Positions 34,092 through 43,326 of a stretch of 64,000 bases of DNA are shown here, piece by piece. A program made the position numbers and the translations under genes. The notes beneath the pieces were generated by a model, which was given only the letters and a program-made list of their open reading frames with translations, was not told the DNA's origin and did no database searches. This DNA comes from Leptothrix cholodnii SP-6 (GTDB lineage Bacteria > Pseudomonadota > Gammaproteobacteria > Burkholderiales > Burkholderiaceae_C), in contig NC_010524.1 in NCBI RefSeq assembly GCF_000019785.1, forward strand, positions 3,522,001 to 3,586,000. Reading direction: 5' to 3'. Numbering within the stretch: position 1 is the stretch's first letter; each line of letters opens with the position of its first letter.

Positions 34092-35474
34092 ATGTGGCCC
34101 TACACCGATCCCCGCAGCAGCGGCGCCATGGCCTTCGACGCCTGGATGGCGCCACGTGACAGCGCCGGCGCGCTGGTGCGGCGACAACGCCAGCGGCTGG
34201 AGGCGCTCTTCAAGGCGGCCGGCGCGTCGGCCTTCTACCGCCGGCGCTTCGAGCGCCACGGCGCGACGCTGGAGGCGCAGCCGAGCGTGGGCAAGCAGAC
34301 GCTGATGGATCACTTCGGCGACTGGGTCTGCGACCGCCGCCTGAGCCTGTCGGCACTGCGGGACTTCATCGCCGACCCGGCCCGCATCGGACTGGCCTTT
34401 GCGGGCGAGTTCTCGGTGTGGGAAAGCTCGGGCAGCAGCGGCGTGCCGGCGATCTTCGTGCAGGACAGCGCCGCGATGGCGATCTACGACACGCTCGAAG
34501 CCCTGCGCCGCCCGGGCGGGCCATCGTGGCAGCGCTGGATGGACCCGTTCTGCCTGAGCGAGCGCATGGCCTTCGTCGGCGCCACCAGCGGCCACTTCGC
34601 CAGCACGGTGTCGGTCGAACGGCTGCGCCGCGTCATGCCCGGCATGGCGCAGCGGCTGCGCGGCTTCGACTTCCTCGATCCGACGCCGGTGCTGGTGGAC
34701 GCGCTCAACCGGTGGCGGCCGAGCGTGCTGGCCACCTACCCGTCAGCCGCGCTGCTGCTGGCCGAGGAGGCGGCCGCCGGCCGGCTGCAGATCGCCCCGC
34801 GCGAGATCCTGACCGGCGGCGAGGCGCTCAGCGACGCCGTGCGGGAGATCGTCTCGCGCCAGTTCGGCTGCCCGGTGCGCGCGAGCTACGGTGCCTCCGA
34901 GTTCCTGACGCTGGGCACCGAGTGCGCGCACGGGCACCTGCATCTCAACAGCGACTGGGTGCTGCTCGAGCCGGTCGATCTCGACGGCCGACCGGTGCCC
35001 GCGGGCGAGCCCGGCGCCACCACGCTGCTGACCAATCTGGCCAACCACGTGCAGCCGCTGATCCGCTACGACCTCGGCGACCGCGTGTGTTTCGACCCCG
35101 CGCCCTGCACCTGCGGCAGCAGGCTGCCGGTGATCGCCGTGCAGGGCCGCGTCGACGACAGCCTGCTGCTGCCCGACACCCGCGGCTGCAGCGTGCGGCT
35201 GCTGCCGCTGGCGCTGACCACCGTGCTCGAGGACGACGCCGGGGTGTTCGACTTCCAGCTGGTCCAGCAGGACGGTCACAGCCTGTCGCTGACGATCGCC
35301 GAATCGGGCGACCGCGCCGCGCTGCTGCACGTGCGCCGGGTGCTGCTGGACTACCTGCGGCAGCAGGGTGTCGATGCGGTCGAACTGCACGTGCACCGCG
35401 GCGAGCCGGCGGTGCACGGGCGCAGCGGCAAGCGCCCGCGGGTGGTCGCGCTGCACGCGACGACCACGCCCTGA
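34092..35474 (+). CDS. CapK/phenylacetate-CoA-ligase-like adenylate-forming protein
   Basis: 460 aa. The AMP-binding motif appears as ESSGSSGVPAIF; further family segments are ILTGGEALSDAVREIV, SYGASEFLTLGTEC and IRYDLGDRVCFDP, with a CTCG cysteine pair. Such CapK/PaaK-like enzymes activate a carboxylic acid as an acyl-adenylate, often for CoA transfer, exopolysaccharide decoration or secondary metabolism. A start at 34092 is chosen; an in-frame ATG 12 codons later is also possible. It is divergent from the amino-acid importer and convergent with the PHA synthase, 1 nt apart. Substrate unknown. Confidence 0.75.
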   Translation: MWPYTDPRSSGAMAFDAWMAPRDSAGALVRRQRQRLEALFKAAGASAFYRRRFERHGATLEAQPSVGKQTLMDHFGDWVCDRRLSLSALRDFIADPARIGLAFAGEFSVWESSGSSGVPAIFVQDSAAMAIYDTLEALRRPGGPSWQRWMDPFCLSERMAFVGATSGHFASTVSVERLRRVMPGMAQRLRGFDFLDPTPVLVDALNRWRPSVLATYPSAALLLAEEAAAGRLQIAPREILTGGEALSDAVREIVSRQFGCPVRASYGASEFLTLGTECAHGHLHLNSDWVLLEPVDLDGRPVPAGEPGATTLLTNLANHVQPLIRYDLGDRVCFDPAPCTCGSRLPVIAVQGRVDDSLLLPDTRGCSVRLLPLALTTVLEDDAGVFDFQLVQQDGHSLSLTIAESGDRAALLHVRRVLLDYLRQQGVDAVELHVHRGEPAVHGRSGKRPRVVALHATTTP

Positions 35475-35475
35475 T

Positions 35476-37293
35476 TCACTTGTCGAACACGTAAAGCCCC
35501 GGCGCCGCTCCGAGCGAGGGTGCGAGCGGCGGCGGCGCCTCCGGCGTCGACGAGTGGCGGCCCAGCCACTGGCTCCACGGCGTCCACCATGAACCCTTGA
35601 CGGGCTCGTTGGCGGCCAGCCATTCGTCGGGTGTCAGCAGCCGGTCTTCGTGTTGCCAGCGGCACAGCCGGTAGCTCGACCGGGCCTGGCCCGGCGGGTT
35701 GACGATGCCGACGTTGTGGCCGCCGGCGGTCAGCACGAAGGTCTGCTCGGCGTTGGTGAGCTGGTGCAGCTTGAACACCGAACGCCACGGCGCGACGTGG
35801 TCCTGCACCGTGCCGACGGTGAAGATCGGCACCCGGATGTCCGACAGGTTGATCGGCGTGCCCTCGAGGTGGAACTCGCCGTGCGCCAGCGCGTTGTCGA
35901 GGTAGAGCGCACGCAGGTATTCGCTGTGCATGCGCCACGGCAGGCGGGTGCTGTCGGCGTTCCAGGCCATCAGCGCGCTGACCGGTGCGCGCTCGCCGAG
36001 CAGGTAGGTGGCGAGCCGGTACGACCAAACCAGGTCGCGCGAGCGCAGCATCTGGAAAGCGCCCTTCATCTGGCCTTTTTCGAGGTAGCCGCGCCGGGCC
36101 ATCTGGTTCTCGAGCCAGGCCACCTGGCTTTCGTCGATGAACAGCGACAGCTCGCCGGGATCGGTGAAATCGGTCTGCGCCGCCAGCAGCGTGATGCTCT
36201 TGAGGGCCTTCGATTTCTCGCGTCCGAGCGCCGCCGCGGCCATCGACAGCAGCGTGCCGCCCAGGCAATAACCGACCGCGTGCACCGGCCGTGCCGGCAG
36301 CCGCGCGGCGATCTCGTCGAGCGCGGCGCGCACGCCCAGGCGGTAGTAGTCGTCGAGGCCGAGATCGCGGTCCTCGGCCTGCGGGTTCTTCCAGGAGAGG
36401 GTGAACACGGTGTAGCCGTGCTCGACCAGGAAACGCACCATCGAGTTGTGCGGTTCCAGGTCGAGCACGTAGTACTTCATGATCCAGGCCGGCACGATCA
36501 GGATCGGCTCGGGGTGCACGCGGGCCGTGGTGGGCGCGTACTGGATCAGCTCCATCAGGCGGTTGCGCAGCACCACCTGGCCGGGCGTGGCGGCCACGTC
36601 GACGCCCAGCTTGTACTGCTCGGCACCCATCGGCGGCTGGTCGGTCATGTCGCGCCATGCATCGCCGGCAGCGTGCAGGGCGCCGCGGACCAGGTTGGCG
36701 CCCCGCTCGTCGAAGGTGCGCTGCAGCACCGCCGGATTGCTCAGCACCGCGTTCGACGGCGACACCGTGTCGAGCCACTGCCGGGCCGCGAACTCGACCA
36801 TCTGCTCGTGATGGCGCGACACGCCCGGCACACCGGTGGTGGCGCGGTGCCACCAGGCCTGGCGCAGCAGGAACAGCTGCGCGATCAGCGCGAACGGCGG
36901 CATGCGCCAGGCCGGATCGTCGAAGCGCCTGTCCTGCGGCAAGGGCTCGATGCACCACGGCCCGCGGCCCATGCTGGCGGGGCTGGCGGCCACCGCGCAC
37001 CACCATTGCGAGGCCTGCTCGGCGGCCAGCTGCATCAGCTCCCACTGCTTGGCCGGCGAGGTCATCAGGTGCAAGGCCCAGTCGTTGAACGCGCCCAGCG
37101 ACGTGGCCGGCGCCACCGACGACGATGCCTGCGCCGGCAGCATCGACTGCAGCGCCCGCTCGACCGCCTGGTAGCGGACGAACGAGTCCGACGGCGGGCT
37201 GCGACGGCCGAGCCACGGACTGCCACCGGGCTCGCGGGCACCGGCTCGACCGGCCGACACGGCGGTCAGGTCTTGCGTGAGCAGGTCTCCCAT
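35476..37293 (-). CDS. phaC: Class I poly(3-hydroxyalkanoate) synthase
   Basis: 605 aa, the usual class I length. The ATG follows GGAG at about 9 nt; a longer frame to 37455 would invade the divergent promoter. The lipase-like box GYCLGG carries nucleophile Cys343; the acid DHVAPW and the base GGHNVGIVNPPG complete the triad. WIMKYYVLDLEPHNSMVRFLVEHG is family-typical. It polymerises 3-hydroxyacyl-CoA into storage granules. No phaA or phaB is adjacent, so this may be an additional synthase; it is divergent from the nucleotidase gene. Confidence 0.9.
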   Translation of the reverse strand: MGDLLTQDLTAVSAGRAGAREPGGSPWLGRRSPPSDSFVRYQAVERALQSMLPAQASSSVAPATSLGAFNDWALHLMTSPAKQWELMQLAAEQASQWWCAVAASPASMGRGPWCIEPLPQDRRFDDPAWRMPPFALIAQLFLLRQAWWHRATTGVPGVSRHHEQMVEFAARQWLDTVSPSNAVLSNPAVLQRTFDERGANLVRGALHAAGDAWRDMTDQPPMGAEQYKLGVDVAATPGQVVLRNRLMELIQYAPTTARVHPEPILIVPAWIMKYYVLDLEPHNSMVRFLVEHGYTVFTLSWKNPQAEDRDLGLDDYYRLGVRAALDEIAARLPARPVHAVGYCLGGTLLSMAAAALGREKSKALKSITLLAAQTDFTDPGELSLFIDESQVAWLENQMARRGYLEKGQMKGAFQMLRSRDLVWSYRLATYLLGERAPVSALMAWNADSTRLPWRMHSEYLRALYLDNALAHGEFHLEGTPINLSDIRVPIFTVGTVQDHVAPWRSVFKLHQLTNAEQTFVLTAGGHNVGIVNPPGQARSSYRLCRWQHEDRLLTPDEWLAANEPVKGSWWTPWSQWLGRHSSTPEAPPPLAPSLGAAPGLYVFDK

Positions 37294-37489
37294 GACACAG
37301 GTCTCCGAACGATCGAACCCATCGCGAACAAGCACATCTGCATGGCACTTTAGGCCGCACAACACGACCCTGGCTTGCGTGTCGTCAATCGACGCCACCG
37401 TCACCGCGGCCATCTGCAACCGGTGGCCTGCGTCACGAGCTTGCCACGCAATCACCCTAAGTTCGGCATCTTTCGTTGTGGAGATTCTG

Positions 37490-39496
37490 ATGCGCGTGAA
37501 AACGATTCAAGTGGCTGTGGTGCTGGCGTTGAGCTCATTGCTGCTCACCGCCTGCGGCGGCAGTGGCGATGACGCCGCTGCATTGCCTGCCACCGCCTAC
37601 GAGATGCAACTGCTGCACGTGTCCGACATGGACAGCGGCGGCGATCTGGTCACCAACTCGAAGGGCCTGTCGGCGCTGGTGCAGAAGTTCCGCAGCGAGA
37701 TGCCCGATCACACGGTCTTCCTGTCATCGGGTGACAACTACATCCCCGGCCCGTTCTTCAATGCCGCCGACGATGCCAGCCTGAGCGCAGAACTGGGCGC
37801 GCCGTCGGCCGGCCGGGCCGACATCGCCATCCTCAACGCGATGGGCCTGCAGGCTTCGGCCTTCGGCAACCACGAGTTCGATCTCGGCACGCGCACCGTC
37901 AGCGACCTGATCCGCACCACCGGCACCTGGGTGGGCGCACAGTTTCCCTACCTGTCGGCGAACCTGAACTTCAGCGCCGACGGCAACCTGGCGGCGGTGG
38001 CAGCGGCGGCCAACGACGGCGTCACGGCCGGCGCATTGCGCGGCAAGATCGCCAAGTACACCGTCGTCTCGGTGGGTGGCCAGACCATCGGCGTGGTCGG
38101 CGCCACCACGCCGACGCTGCCCAGCATCACCACGGTGGGCGGCATCACCGTCGCACCCACGGGCGCTTCGGCCGCCGACATCGACGCGCTGGTGGCCCAG
38201 ATCCAGCCCTCGGTCGACGCCCTGGTGGCGCGTGGCATCGACAAGATCGTGCTGCTGGCCCACATGCAGCAGCTCACGATCGAAGAACAGCTCGCCCCCA
38301 AGCTGCGCGATGTCGACGTGATCGTGGCCGGCGGCTCCAACACCGGTCTGTACGACAGCACCGACTACGTGCGCCCCGGCGACACCAATCGCGGCACCTA
38401 CCCGAAGACCTTCACCTCGGCCAAGAGCGAGCCGGTGCTGCTGGTCAACGTCGACGCCGACTACAAATACCTCGGCCGGCTGGTGCTGCCGTTCGACGCC
38501 CAGGGCCGCGTCATCACCGGCAAGCTCGACGCCGCCAGGAACGGCGCCTGGGCCAGCGACACCGAAGGCCTGCGCCGCGCCGGCCTGAGCGCCGCCGACG
38601 CCATGCCCGCGGTGGCCGCCATCGCCGACAAGATCCAGGCCGTGATCAGCAGCAAGGACGGCAACCTGTTCGGCGCCGCCTCGGTCTACCTCGAGGGCGA
38701 TCGCGTGCTGGTGCGCAACCAGGAAACCAACCTCGGCAATCTCACCGCCGAGGCCAACCTGGCACTGGCCCGTGCCACCGACGCCAGCACCACGCTGTCG
38801 TTCAAGAACGGTGGCGGCGTCCGCTCGTCGATCGGCACCATCAATGCACCGCCGGGTTCGACCAGCGGCGGCTTCAAGGACAAGACCGCGGCCAACACCT
38901 CGGCGGGCAAGCAGGCGGGCGACATCTCGCAGCTCGACATCGAGTTCTCGCTGCGCTTCAACAATGGCCTGTCGCTGCTGACGATCGACGCCCAGCAACT
39001 CAAGGACGTGCTCGAACACGGCGTGGCCGACTGGACCGCGACGTCCACCTCGGGGCGCTTCCCGCAGGTGGCCGGACTGCGCTTCAGCTTCGACCCGACC
39101 GGCGCGGCGCTGTCGCGCATCCGCACAATCGTCGTCGATGACCCCGACGGCGCCGGCCCGCTGACCGAGCAGGTGGTGTATTCCGGTGGCGCGTTCAAGG
39201 TGCCGGTCACCCGCACCTGGCGCATCGTCACGCTCGACTTCCTGGCCGGCGGCGGCGACAGCTACCCGTTCCCGGCCTTCGTGACGGCCAACGCGGCGCA
39301 GGTCAACCGCATCGACCTCGTGCCCACCGGCGTCACCAAGACCTTCACCACGGCCGGCACCGAACAGAAGGCACTGGCCGATCACCTGGCCGCCGCGTTC
39401 CCGCGCACGGCGCCCTACGGCAACGCCGACGGTGGCGCCGCAACCGATCAGCGCATCGTCAACCTCTCGGTTCGCACCGAAATCCTGCCGCAGTAA
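37490..39496 (+). CDS. Lipoprotein 5'-nucleotidase / UDP-sugar hydrolase family
   Basis: 668 aa. A lipobox (LLLTAC) with the lipidated Cys follows a short hydrophobic signal, so it is anchored in the outer or inner membrane facing the periplasm. The ATG has GGAG 7 nt upstream. Metallophosphoesterase motifs HVSDMDSGG, SSGDNY and GNHEFD precede the C-terminal 5'-nucleotidase domain (NLGNLTAEANLALARA, LSFKNGGGVRSSI). It likely releases nucleosides and phosphate from extracellular nucleotides. A bidirectional terminator follows and separates it from a convergent gene of related theme. Confidence 0.88.
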   Translation: MRVKTIQVAVVLALSSLLLTACGGSGDDAAALPATAYEMQLLHVSDMDSGGDLVTNSKGLSALVQKFRSEMPDHTVFLSSGDNYIPGPFFNAADDASLSAELGAPSAGRADIAILNAMGLQASAFGNHEFDLGTRTVSDLIRTTGTWVGAQFPYLSANLNFSADGNLAAVAAAANDGVTAGALRGKIAKYTVVSVGGQTIGVVGATTPTLPSITTVGGITVAPTGASAADIDALVAQIQPSVDALVARGIDKIVLLAHMQQLTIEEQLAPKLRDVDVIVAGGSNTGLYDSTDYVRPGDTNRGTYPKTFTSAKSEPVLLVNVDADYKYLGRLVLPFDAQGRVITGKLDAARNGAWASDTEGLRRAGLSAADAMPAVAAIADKIQAVISSKDGNLFGAASVYLEGDRVLVRNQETNLGNLTAEANLALARATDASTTLSFKNGGGVRSSIGTINAPPGSTSGGFKDKTAANTSAGKQAGDISQLDIEFSLRFNNGLSLLTIDAQQLKDVLEHGVADWTATSTSGRFPQVAGLRFSFDPTGAALSRIRTIVVDDPDGAGPLTEQVVYSGGAFKVPVTRTWRIVTLDFLAGGGDSYPFPAFVTANAAQVNRIDLVPTGVTKTFTTAGTEQKALADHLAAAFPRTAPYGNADGGAATDQRIVNLSVRTEILPQ

Positions 39497-39506
39497 GCAC
39501 CGGCCG

Positions 39507-39528
39507 CGACCCCGTGCACACGGGGTCG
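39507..39528 (+). terminator. Short GC hairpin after nucleotidase gene
   Basis: Arms CGACCCCGTG and CACGGGGTCG separated by CA, 11 nt after the stop. It lacks a U-run, so it may assist the stronger terminator 25 nt downstream or protect the transcript end. Confidence 0.4.
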
Positions 39529-39552
39529 CCGATGCAGGAACGGGCAATGGAA

Positions 39553-39582
39553 AAGGGCCGGCAGCCTTGGCTGCCGGCCCTT
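39553..39582. terminator. Bidirectional intrinsic terminator
   Basis: A 14-bp stem (AAGGGCCGGCAGCC and its complement) with a two-base centre lies between two convergent genes, with A-rich flank on the left and TTCGTT on the right, so U-rich ends arise in both directions. Position and symmetry support a shared terminator. Confidence 0.75.
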
Positions 39583-39605
39583 CGTTCAGGCGGGGGGATC
39601 TGTGT

Positions 39606-41336
39606 TCAATACGCCAGGTTGACCTGCAGCACCGCGGTGCTGCCACTGACCTCGTTGCCCACGATCAGCAGCGGCTTGCCGTTGGGAGACTGCGCCGCCG
39701 GCACGAACACCAGGCCCTCGGGGCCGCGGTCGCCGGTGGTGGCGTCGCGGCTGTTGAGGTAGGTGACGTAGCTCGGTGCCGTCGGCGTGGTGACGTCATA
39801 GACCATCAGCCCGCCCACCCGCTCCAGCCCGATGAAGGCATAGGTCTTGTTGCCGAACTTGGCCGTGGTCACCGACTCGGGCTCGGGGCCCTTGGAGGCG
39901 CTGCGGCCGTCGAGCGTATTGGCATCGTGGCTGGCATTGAAGAGCACGTTCGGCAGCGCCACGGTGCGCTGCTCGAACTCGTCGCCCGAGTCGTAGACAC
40001 GGGTCATGGCGCCGGTACCGCCGGTGGCCCAGATCGAGAACGAGCGCGCGCCGAAGGCATGCAGCTTGTTGCACTGGCCGGCGGCGTTCTTGCCGGTGTC
40101 GTTGCCGTTGGGCAGGCTGGTGACACGCAGGCGGCCGAGGTTGGAGTCGTTGAGCAGCGGATCGGCTGCCAGGCCGGTGGCGCCGGCAAACACCGCCGGG
40201 TCGAGGCCGGCGCTGCAATGGGCGCGAATGCGCACCTCCTCGTTCAGGCCCGGCCAGTCGGCGCGGGCATCGCCCTCGTTGGCGGTGATCAGGTAGGTCT
40301 GGCCGCCCACGCTGTAGCTGGCGATGGCGTCGGGCAGGTACATGCCGCGCACCGGCCAGGTGCCGATCTGGACGGCCGGCGTGCCCGAATTGGTGTTGGT
40401 GCCGCCGTCTTCATCGCTCGGGTCGAGACCGAAACCGGCCACGCCGTGATCCTTGGTGCCGAGCGGGCGGATCGCGGTGACGGTGGCGCTGGCGATGTCC
40501 ACCGTGGCGATCGCGTTGTTCTCCTGCAGCGTCACGTAGGCGGTGCGGCCATCGGCCGAGATCGTGACGTACTCGGGTTCGAGGTCCTGCGCCACCGTGG
40601 CACCGGGCCCGTAGATGCGCACGCCCAGCGCGCGCAGTTCGGCGAGCTGGCTGTTGTAGGCGCTGAAGTCGGCCGTGCGGGCACTCAGCGTGACGGCCAG
40701 CGTGCTCGCGCTGCCGGTGCGCGTCACGCTGATGACGCTGATCGAGCCTTCGGGGTCGTCGGCCGCGATGGCGGGTGTGGTCGCGGTGGCGGCCACGGCG
40801 TAGTTGGCGGGCTCGCCCTCGTTGGCCACCACCACGGTCTGGCCGTCGGGGGTGAAGGTCAGCATGTCGGGCAAGGCGCCCACCGTGACCTGGCCCAGCA
40901 GCGCGAGGTTGCTGGCGTTGTAGAACGCCACCACGCCGGGTGCGGTCTTGGGATTGGCTTCGATCGCCAGTGCCACCAACCCGTTGCTGACCGCCACGCT
41001 GTTGACCGACGCACCCAACGCGCTGATGTCGATGCTGGCGAGCTTGACCGGTGCGGCCGGGTTGGCCAGGTCGAGCACGTCGACCGTGGCCAGCACGCTG
41101 TTGACGACGAACAGGCGCTTGCTGGCGGCGTCGAACGCGGTGATCTCCGCCGCGCCGACCGGGTTCGTCAGGCTGGCATCGGCATAGCCGCCGATCCTGG
41201 CCAGGCTCAGCGAGGTGGGCGTGGCCTCGGGCACGGCCACCGGATCGCCGCCGCCGCAGGCGGTGCCGAGCAGACCGGCCGACAGAAGTGCGCTCGCGAG
41301 CACCGTGCGGGCAAGGGGGAAAGCAGGAATTCGCAT
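39606..41336 (-). CDS. Choice-of-anchor I family secreted/lipoprotein beta-propeller
   Basis: 576 aa from the ATG with GGAG 5 nt upstream. The signal ends LLGTACGGG, a lipobox-like TAC. The remainder has beta-propeller-like repeats: GVVAFYNASNLALLGQVTVG, PDMLTFTPDGQTVVVANEGEP, EPEYVTISADGRTAYVTLQENN, YLITANEGDARAD and GPEGLVFVPAAQSPNGKPLLIVGNEVSG. From memory this is the choice-of-anchor I family, often found beside phosphatases or nucleotidases. It is convergent with the nucleotidase gene; a role in extracellular phosphoester metabolism is plausible but unproven. Confidence 0.8.
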   Translation of the reverse strand: MRIPAFPLARTVLASALLSAGLLGTACGGGDPVAVPEATPTSLSLARIGGYADASLTNPVGAAEITAFDAASKRLFVVNSVLATVDVLDLANPAAPVKLASIDISALGASVNSVAVSNGLVALAIEANPKTAPGVVAFYNASNLALLGQVTVGALPDMLTFTPDGQTVVVANEGEPANYAVAATATTPAIAADDPEGSISVISVTRTGSASTLAVTLSARTADFSAYNSQLAELRALGVRIYGPGATVAQDLEPEYVTISADGRTAYVTLQENNAIATVDIASATVTAIRPLGTKDHGVAGFGLDPSDEDGGTNTNSGTPAVQIGTWPVRGMYLPDAIASYSVGGQTYLITANEGDARADWPGLNEEVRIRAHCSAGLDPAVFAGATGLAADPLLNDSNLGRLRVTSLPNGNDTGKNAAGQCNKLHAFGARSFSIWATGGTGAMTRVYDSGDEFEQRTVALPNVLFNASHDANTLDGRSASKGPEPESVTTAKFGNKTYAFIGLERVGGLMVYDVTTPTAPSYVTYLNSRDATTGDRGPEGLVFVPAAQSPNGKPLLIVGNEVSGSTAVLQVNLAY

Positions 41337-41424
41337 GCAGGCTCCGGGTGTGCAAAACCCGGGAGCTTCGAGACGGCAAGTGTCCGCGCTGTGACAGGCG
41401 CACCGACTGTGCGCCGGCGCAACA

Positions 41425-43164
41425 TCAGAACGATTCCCAATCGTCGGTGCCGGTGCGCGCGGCCGTCGGGGCCGGCGGTGCGACGCTGGCCACCGGCGGG
41501 CGGGTGCCGGATCCGAAGTCCGGCCGCACGACATTCTCGGCAGGCTGCGGGCTGCGGCGTTCCACCGGCGGATGGCTCGGCGTCGCAGCGGCGCTGCCGC
41601 CTTGCAGGTCGTGGCCGAGCCGGAACACCGACACCGCCTGCACCAGCTGATCGGCCTGCTGCTTGAGGCTCTCGGCCGCGGCGGCACTCTGTTCGACCAG
41701 CGCGGCGTTCTGCTGGGTGGCCTGGTCCATCTGCGTGATGGCCTCGCCGACCTGCGCCACGCCCGAGCTCTGCTCGGTGCTGGCGGCGCTGATCTCGCCC
41801 ATGATGTCGTTGACGCGGCCGATCGAATCGACGATCTCCTGCATCGTCTCGCCCGCCCGGCTGACCAGCGCGGTGCCTTGTTCGACCCGCTCGCCGCTGG
41901 CGGTGATCAGGCTCTTGATCTCCTTGGCGGCACCGGCGGCGCGCTGCGCGAGGTTGCGCACCTCGCCGGCCACCACGGCAAAACCGCGGCCCTGCTCGCC
42001 GGCGCGCGCGGCCTCGACCGCGGCGTTGAGCGCCAGGATGTTGGTCTGGAAGGCGATGCCGTCGATCACGCCGATGATGTCGGCGATCTTGCGCGAGCTG
42101 TCGTTGATCCCCTTCATGGTGTCGACCACCTGGGCGACCACCTCGCCGCCGCGCACGGCCACGGTGCTGGCGCCCAGCGCGAGCTGGCTGGCCTGGCGGG
42201 CGTTGTCGGCGTTCTGGCGCACGGTGGCGTTGAGCTGCTCCATCGTGGCCGAGGTTTCTTCCAGCGCGCTGGCCTGCTCTTCGGTGCGGGCCGACAGGTC
42301 GTTGTTGCCTTGCGCGATCTGCGCGCTGGCGGTGGCCACGCTCTCGGCGTTCTGGCGCACGTTGCCGACCACCGCGGCCAGGCTGTCCTGCATCGCCTTG
42401 AGCTGCGCCATCAGGCTGCTGCTGTCGCCGGACTTGAGCGCGATGCGGGCGCCGAGATCGCCGGCCGCCACACGCTGCGCCACGTCCGCGGCCTCCTGCG
42501 GTTCGGCACCGAGCTGGCGGGCGAACGAGCGGATCATCAGCACGCCGAACAGCGCCGCGAACAGCAGGCCGCCCGCGACGGCGGCGATCGAGATCGAGCG
42601 GATCACGGCATAGCGCGCATCGGCCTCGGCATAGGCCTTCTTCGCCTCGGCGAGTTCGAGCTGGACGAGGGCCTCGATGCCGGACTCGACGGGCTCGAAC
42701 AGCGGCCGGATCTTCTCGAGCACCAGGCGCTCGACCCCGGGCAGGTCGTTGGCACGCAAGGCCGTCACGGCCGGCACCAGGCCTTCCTGCACGAAACGCT
42801 TGCGGTCGGCGTTGAACACGGTCGCCAGCCGGTCCTCCTCGGGCGTGAGGTTGTTCGACATGAACACCTCCCAGATCTGCGTGATGTCGGCGATGTTGCG
42901 CTCGATCTGACCGGTGCGTTCGGCAATGACCTCGGGCGTGGGATGCGCCTGGGCGACCGCGATCGCCAGCCGGTTGCGCAACAGCAGCCCCTTGATCTCG
43001 GCCAGGTTGGCGGCTGGCTCGGTGCGGTCTTCATAGACCCGCCGAAGGGCATCGTTGGACTCGCCGATGCCGTAGATCCCGAGGCCGCCGATGCCGATCA
43101 GCAGCGTGCACAGGACGCCGATGAGGATCGTCAGCCGGGTGGAGACTTTCAAGTTGTTGATCAT
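41425..43164 (-). CDS. Methyl-accepting chemotaxis protein
   Basis: 579 aa. TM1 ([21 protein letters not shown]) at residues 11-31, a four-helix periplasmic sensor of about 160 residues, TM2 ([20 protein letters not shown]), a HAMP segment and a cytoplasmic signalling domain with the hairpin tip [29 protein letters not shown]. The C-terminus ends DWESF after a Pro-rich linker, a CheR/CheB-docking pentapeptide-like tail. The ATG gives MINNLKVS, a common start for this Tar-like class. Ligand unknown. It is convergent with no gene and stands as its own unit, head-on to the GH31 gene's 3' end. Confidence 0.95.
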   Translation of the reverse strand: MINNLKVSTRLTILIGVLCTLLIGIGGLGIYGIGESNDALRRVYEDRTEPAANLAEIKGLLLRNRLAIAVAQAHPTPEVIAERTGQIERNIADITQIWEVFMSNNLTPEEDRLATVFNADRKRFVQEGLVPAVTALRANDLPGVERLVLEKIRPLFEPVESGIEALVQLELAEAKKAYAEADARYAVIRSISIAAVAGGLLFAALFGVLMIRSFARQLGAEPQEAADVAQRVAAGDLGARIALKSGDSSSLMAQLKAMQDSLAAVVGNVRQNAESVATASAQIAQGNNDLSARTEEQASALEETSATMEQLNATVRQNADNARQASQLALGASTVAVRGGEVVAQVVDTMKGINDSSRKIADIIGVIDGIAFQTNILALNAAVEAARAGEQGRGFAVVAGEVRNLAQRAAGAAKEIKSLITASGERVEQGTALVSRAGETMQEIVDSIGRVNDIMGEISAASTEQSSGVAQVGEAITQMDQATQQNAALVEQSAAAAESLKQQADQLVQAVSVFRLGHDLQGGSAAATPSHPPVERRSPQPAENVVRPDFGSGTRPPVASVAPPAPTAARTGTDDWESF

Positions 43165-43326
43165 GGATATGCGCCCGATACGGTCGAAACAGCTCAGCCG
43201 GCGAACCCGTCGACCACGCAGTTCGCCCGAGCCTGATTGGACGCCGCAGGCGGCAACGCCAAAGGGCGGAACTGACGGGCCTGCGGCCGCCAGTTTCGAG
43301 CCGGTTACGGCCAACCCGCTGTTGCG

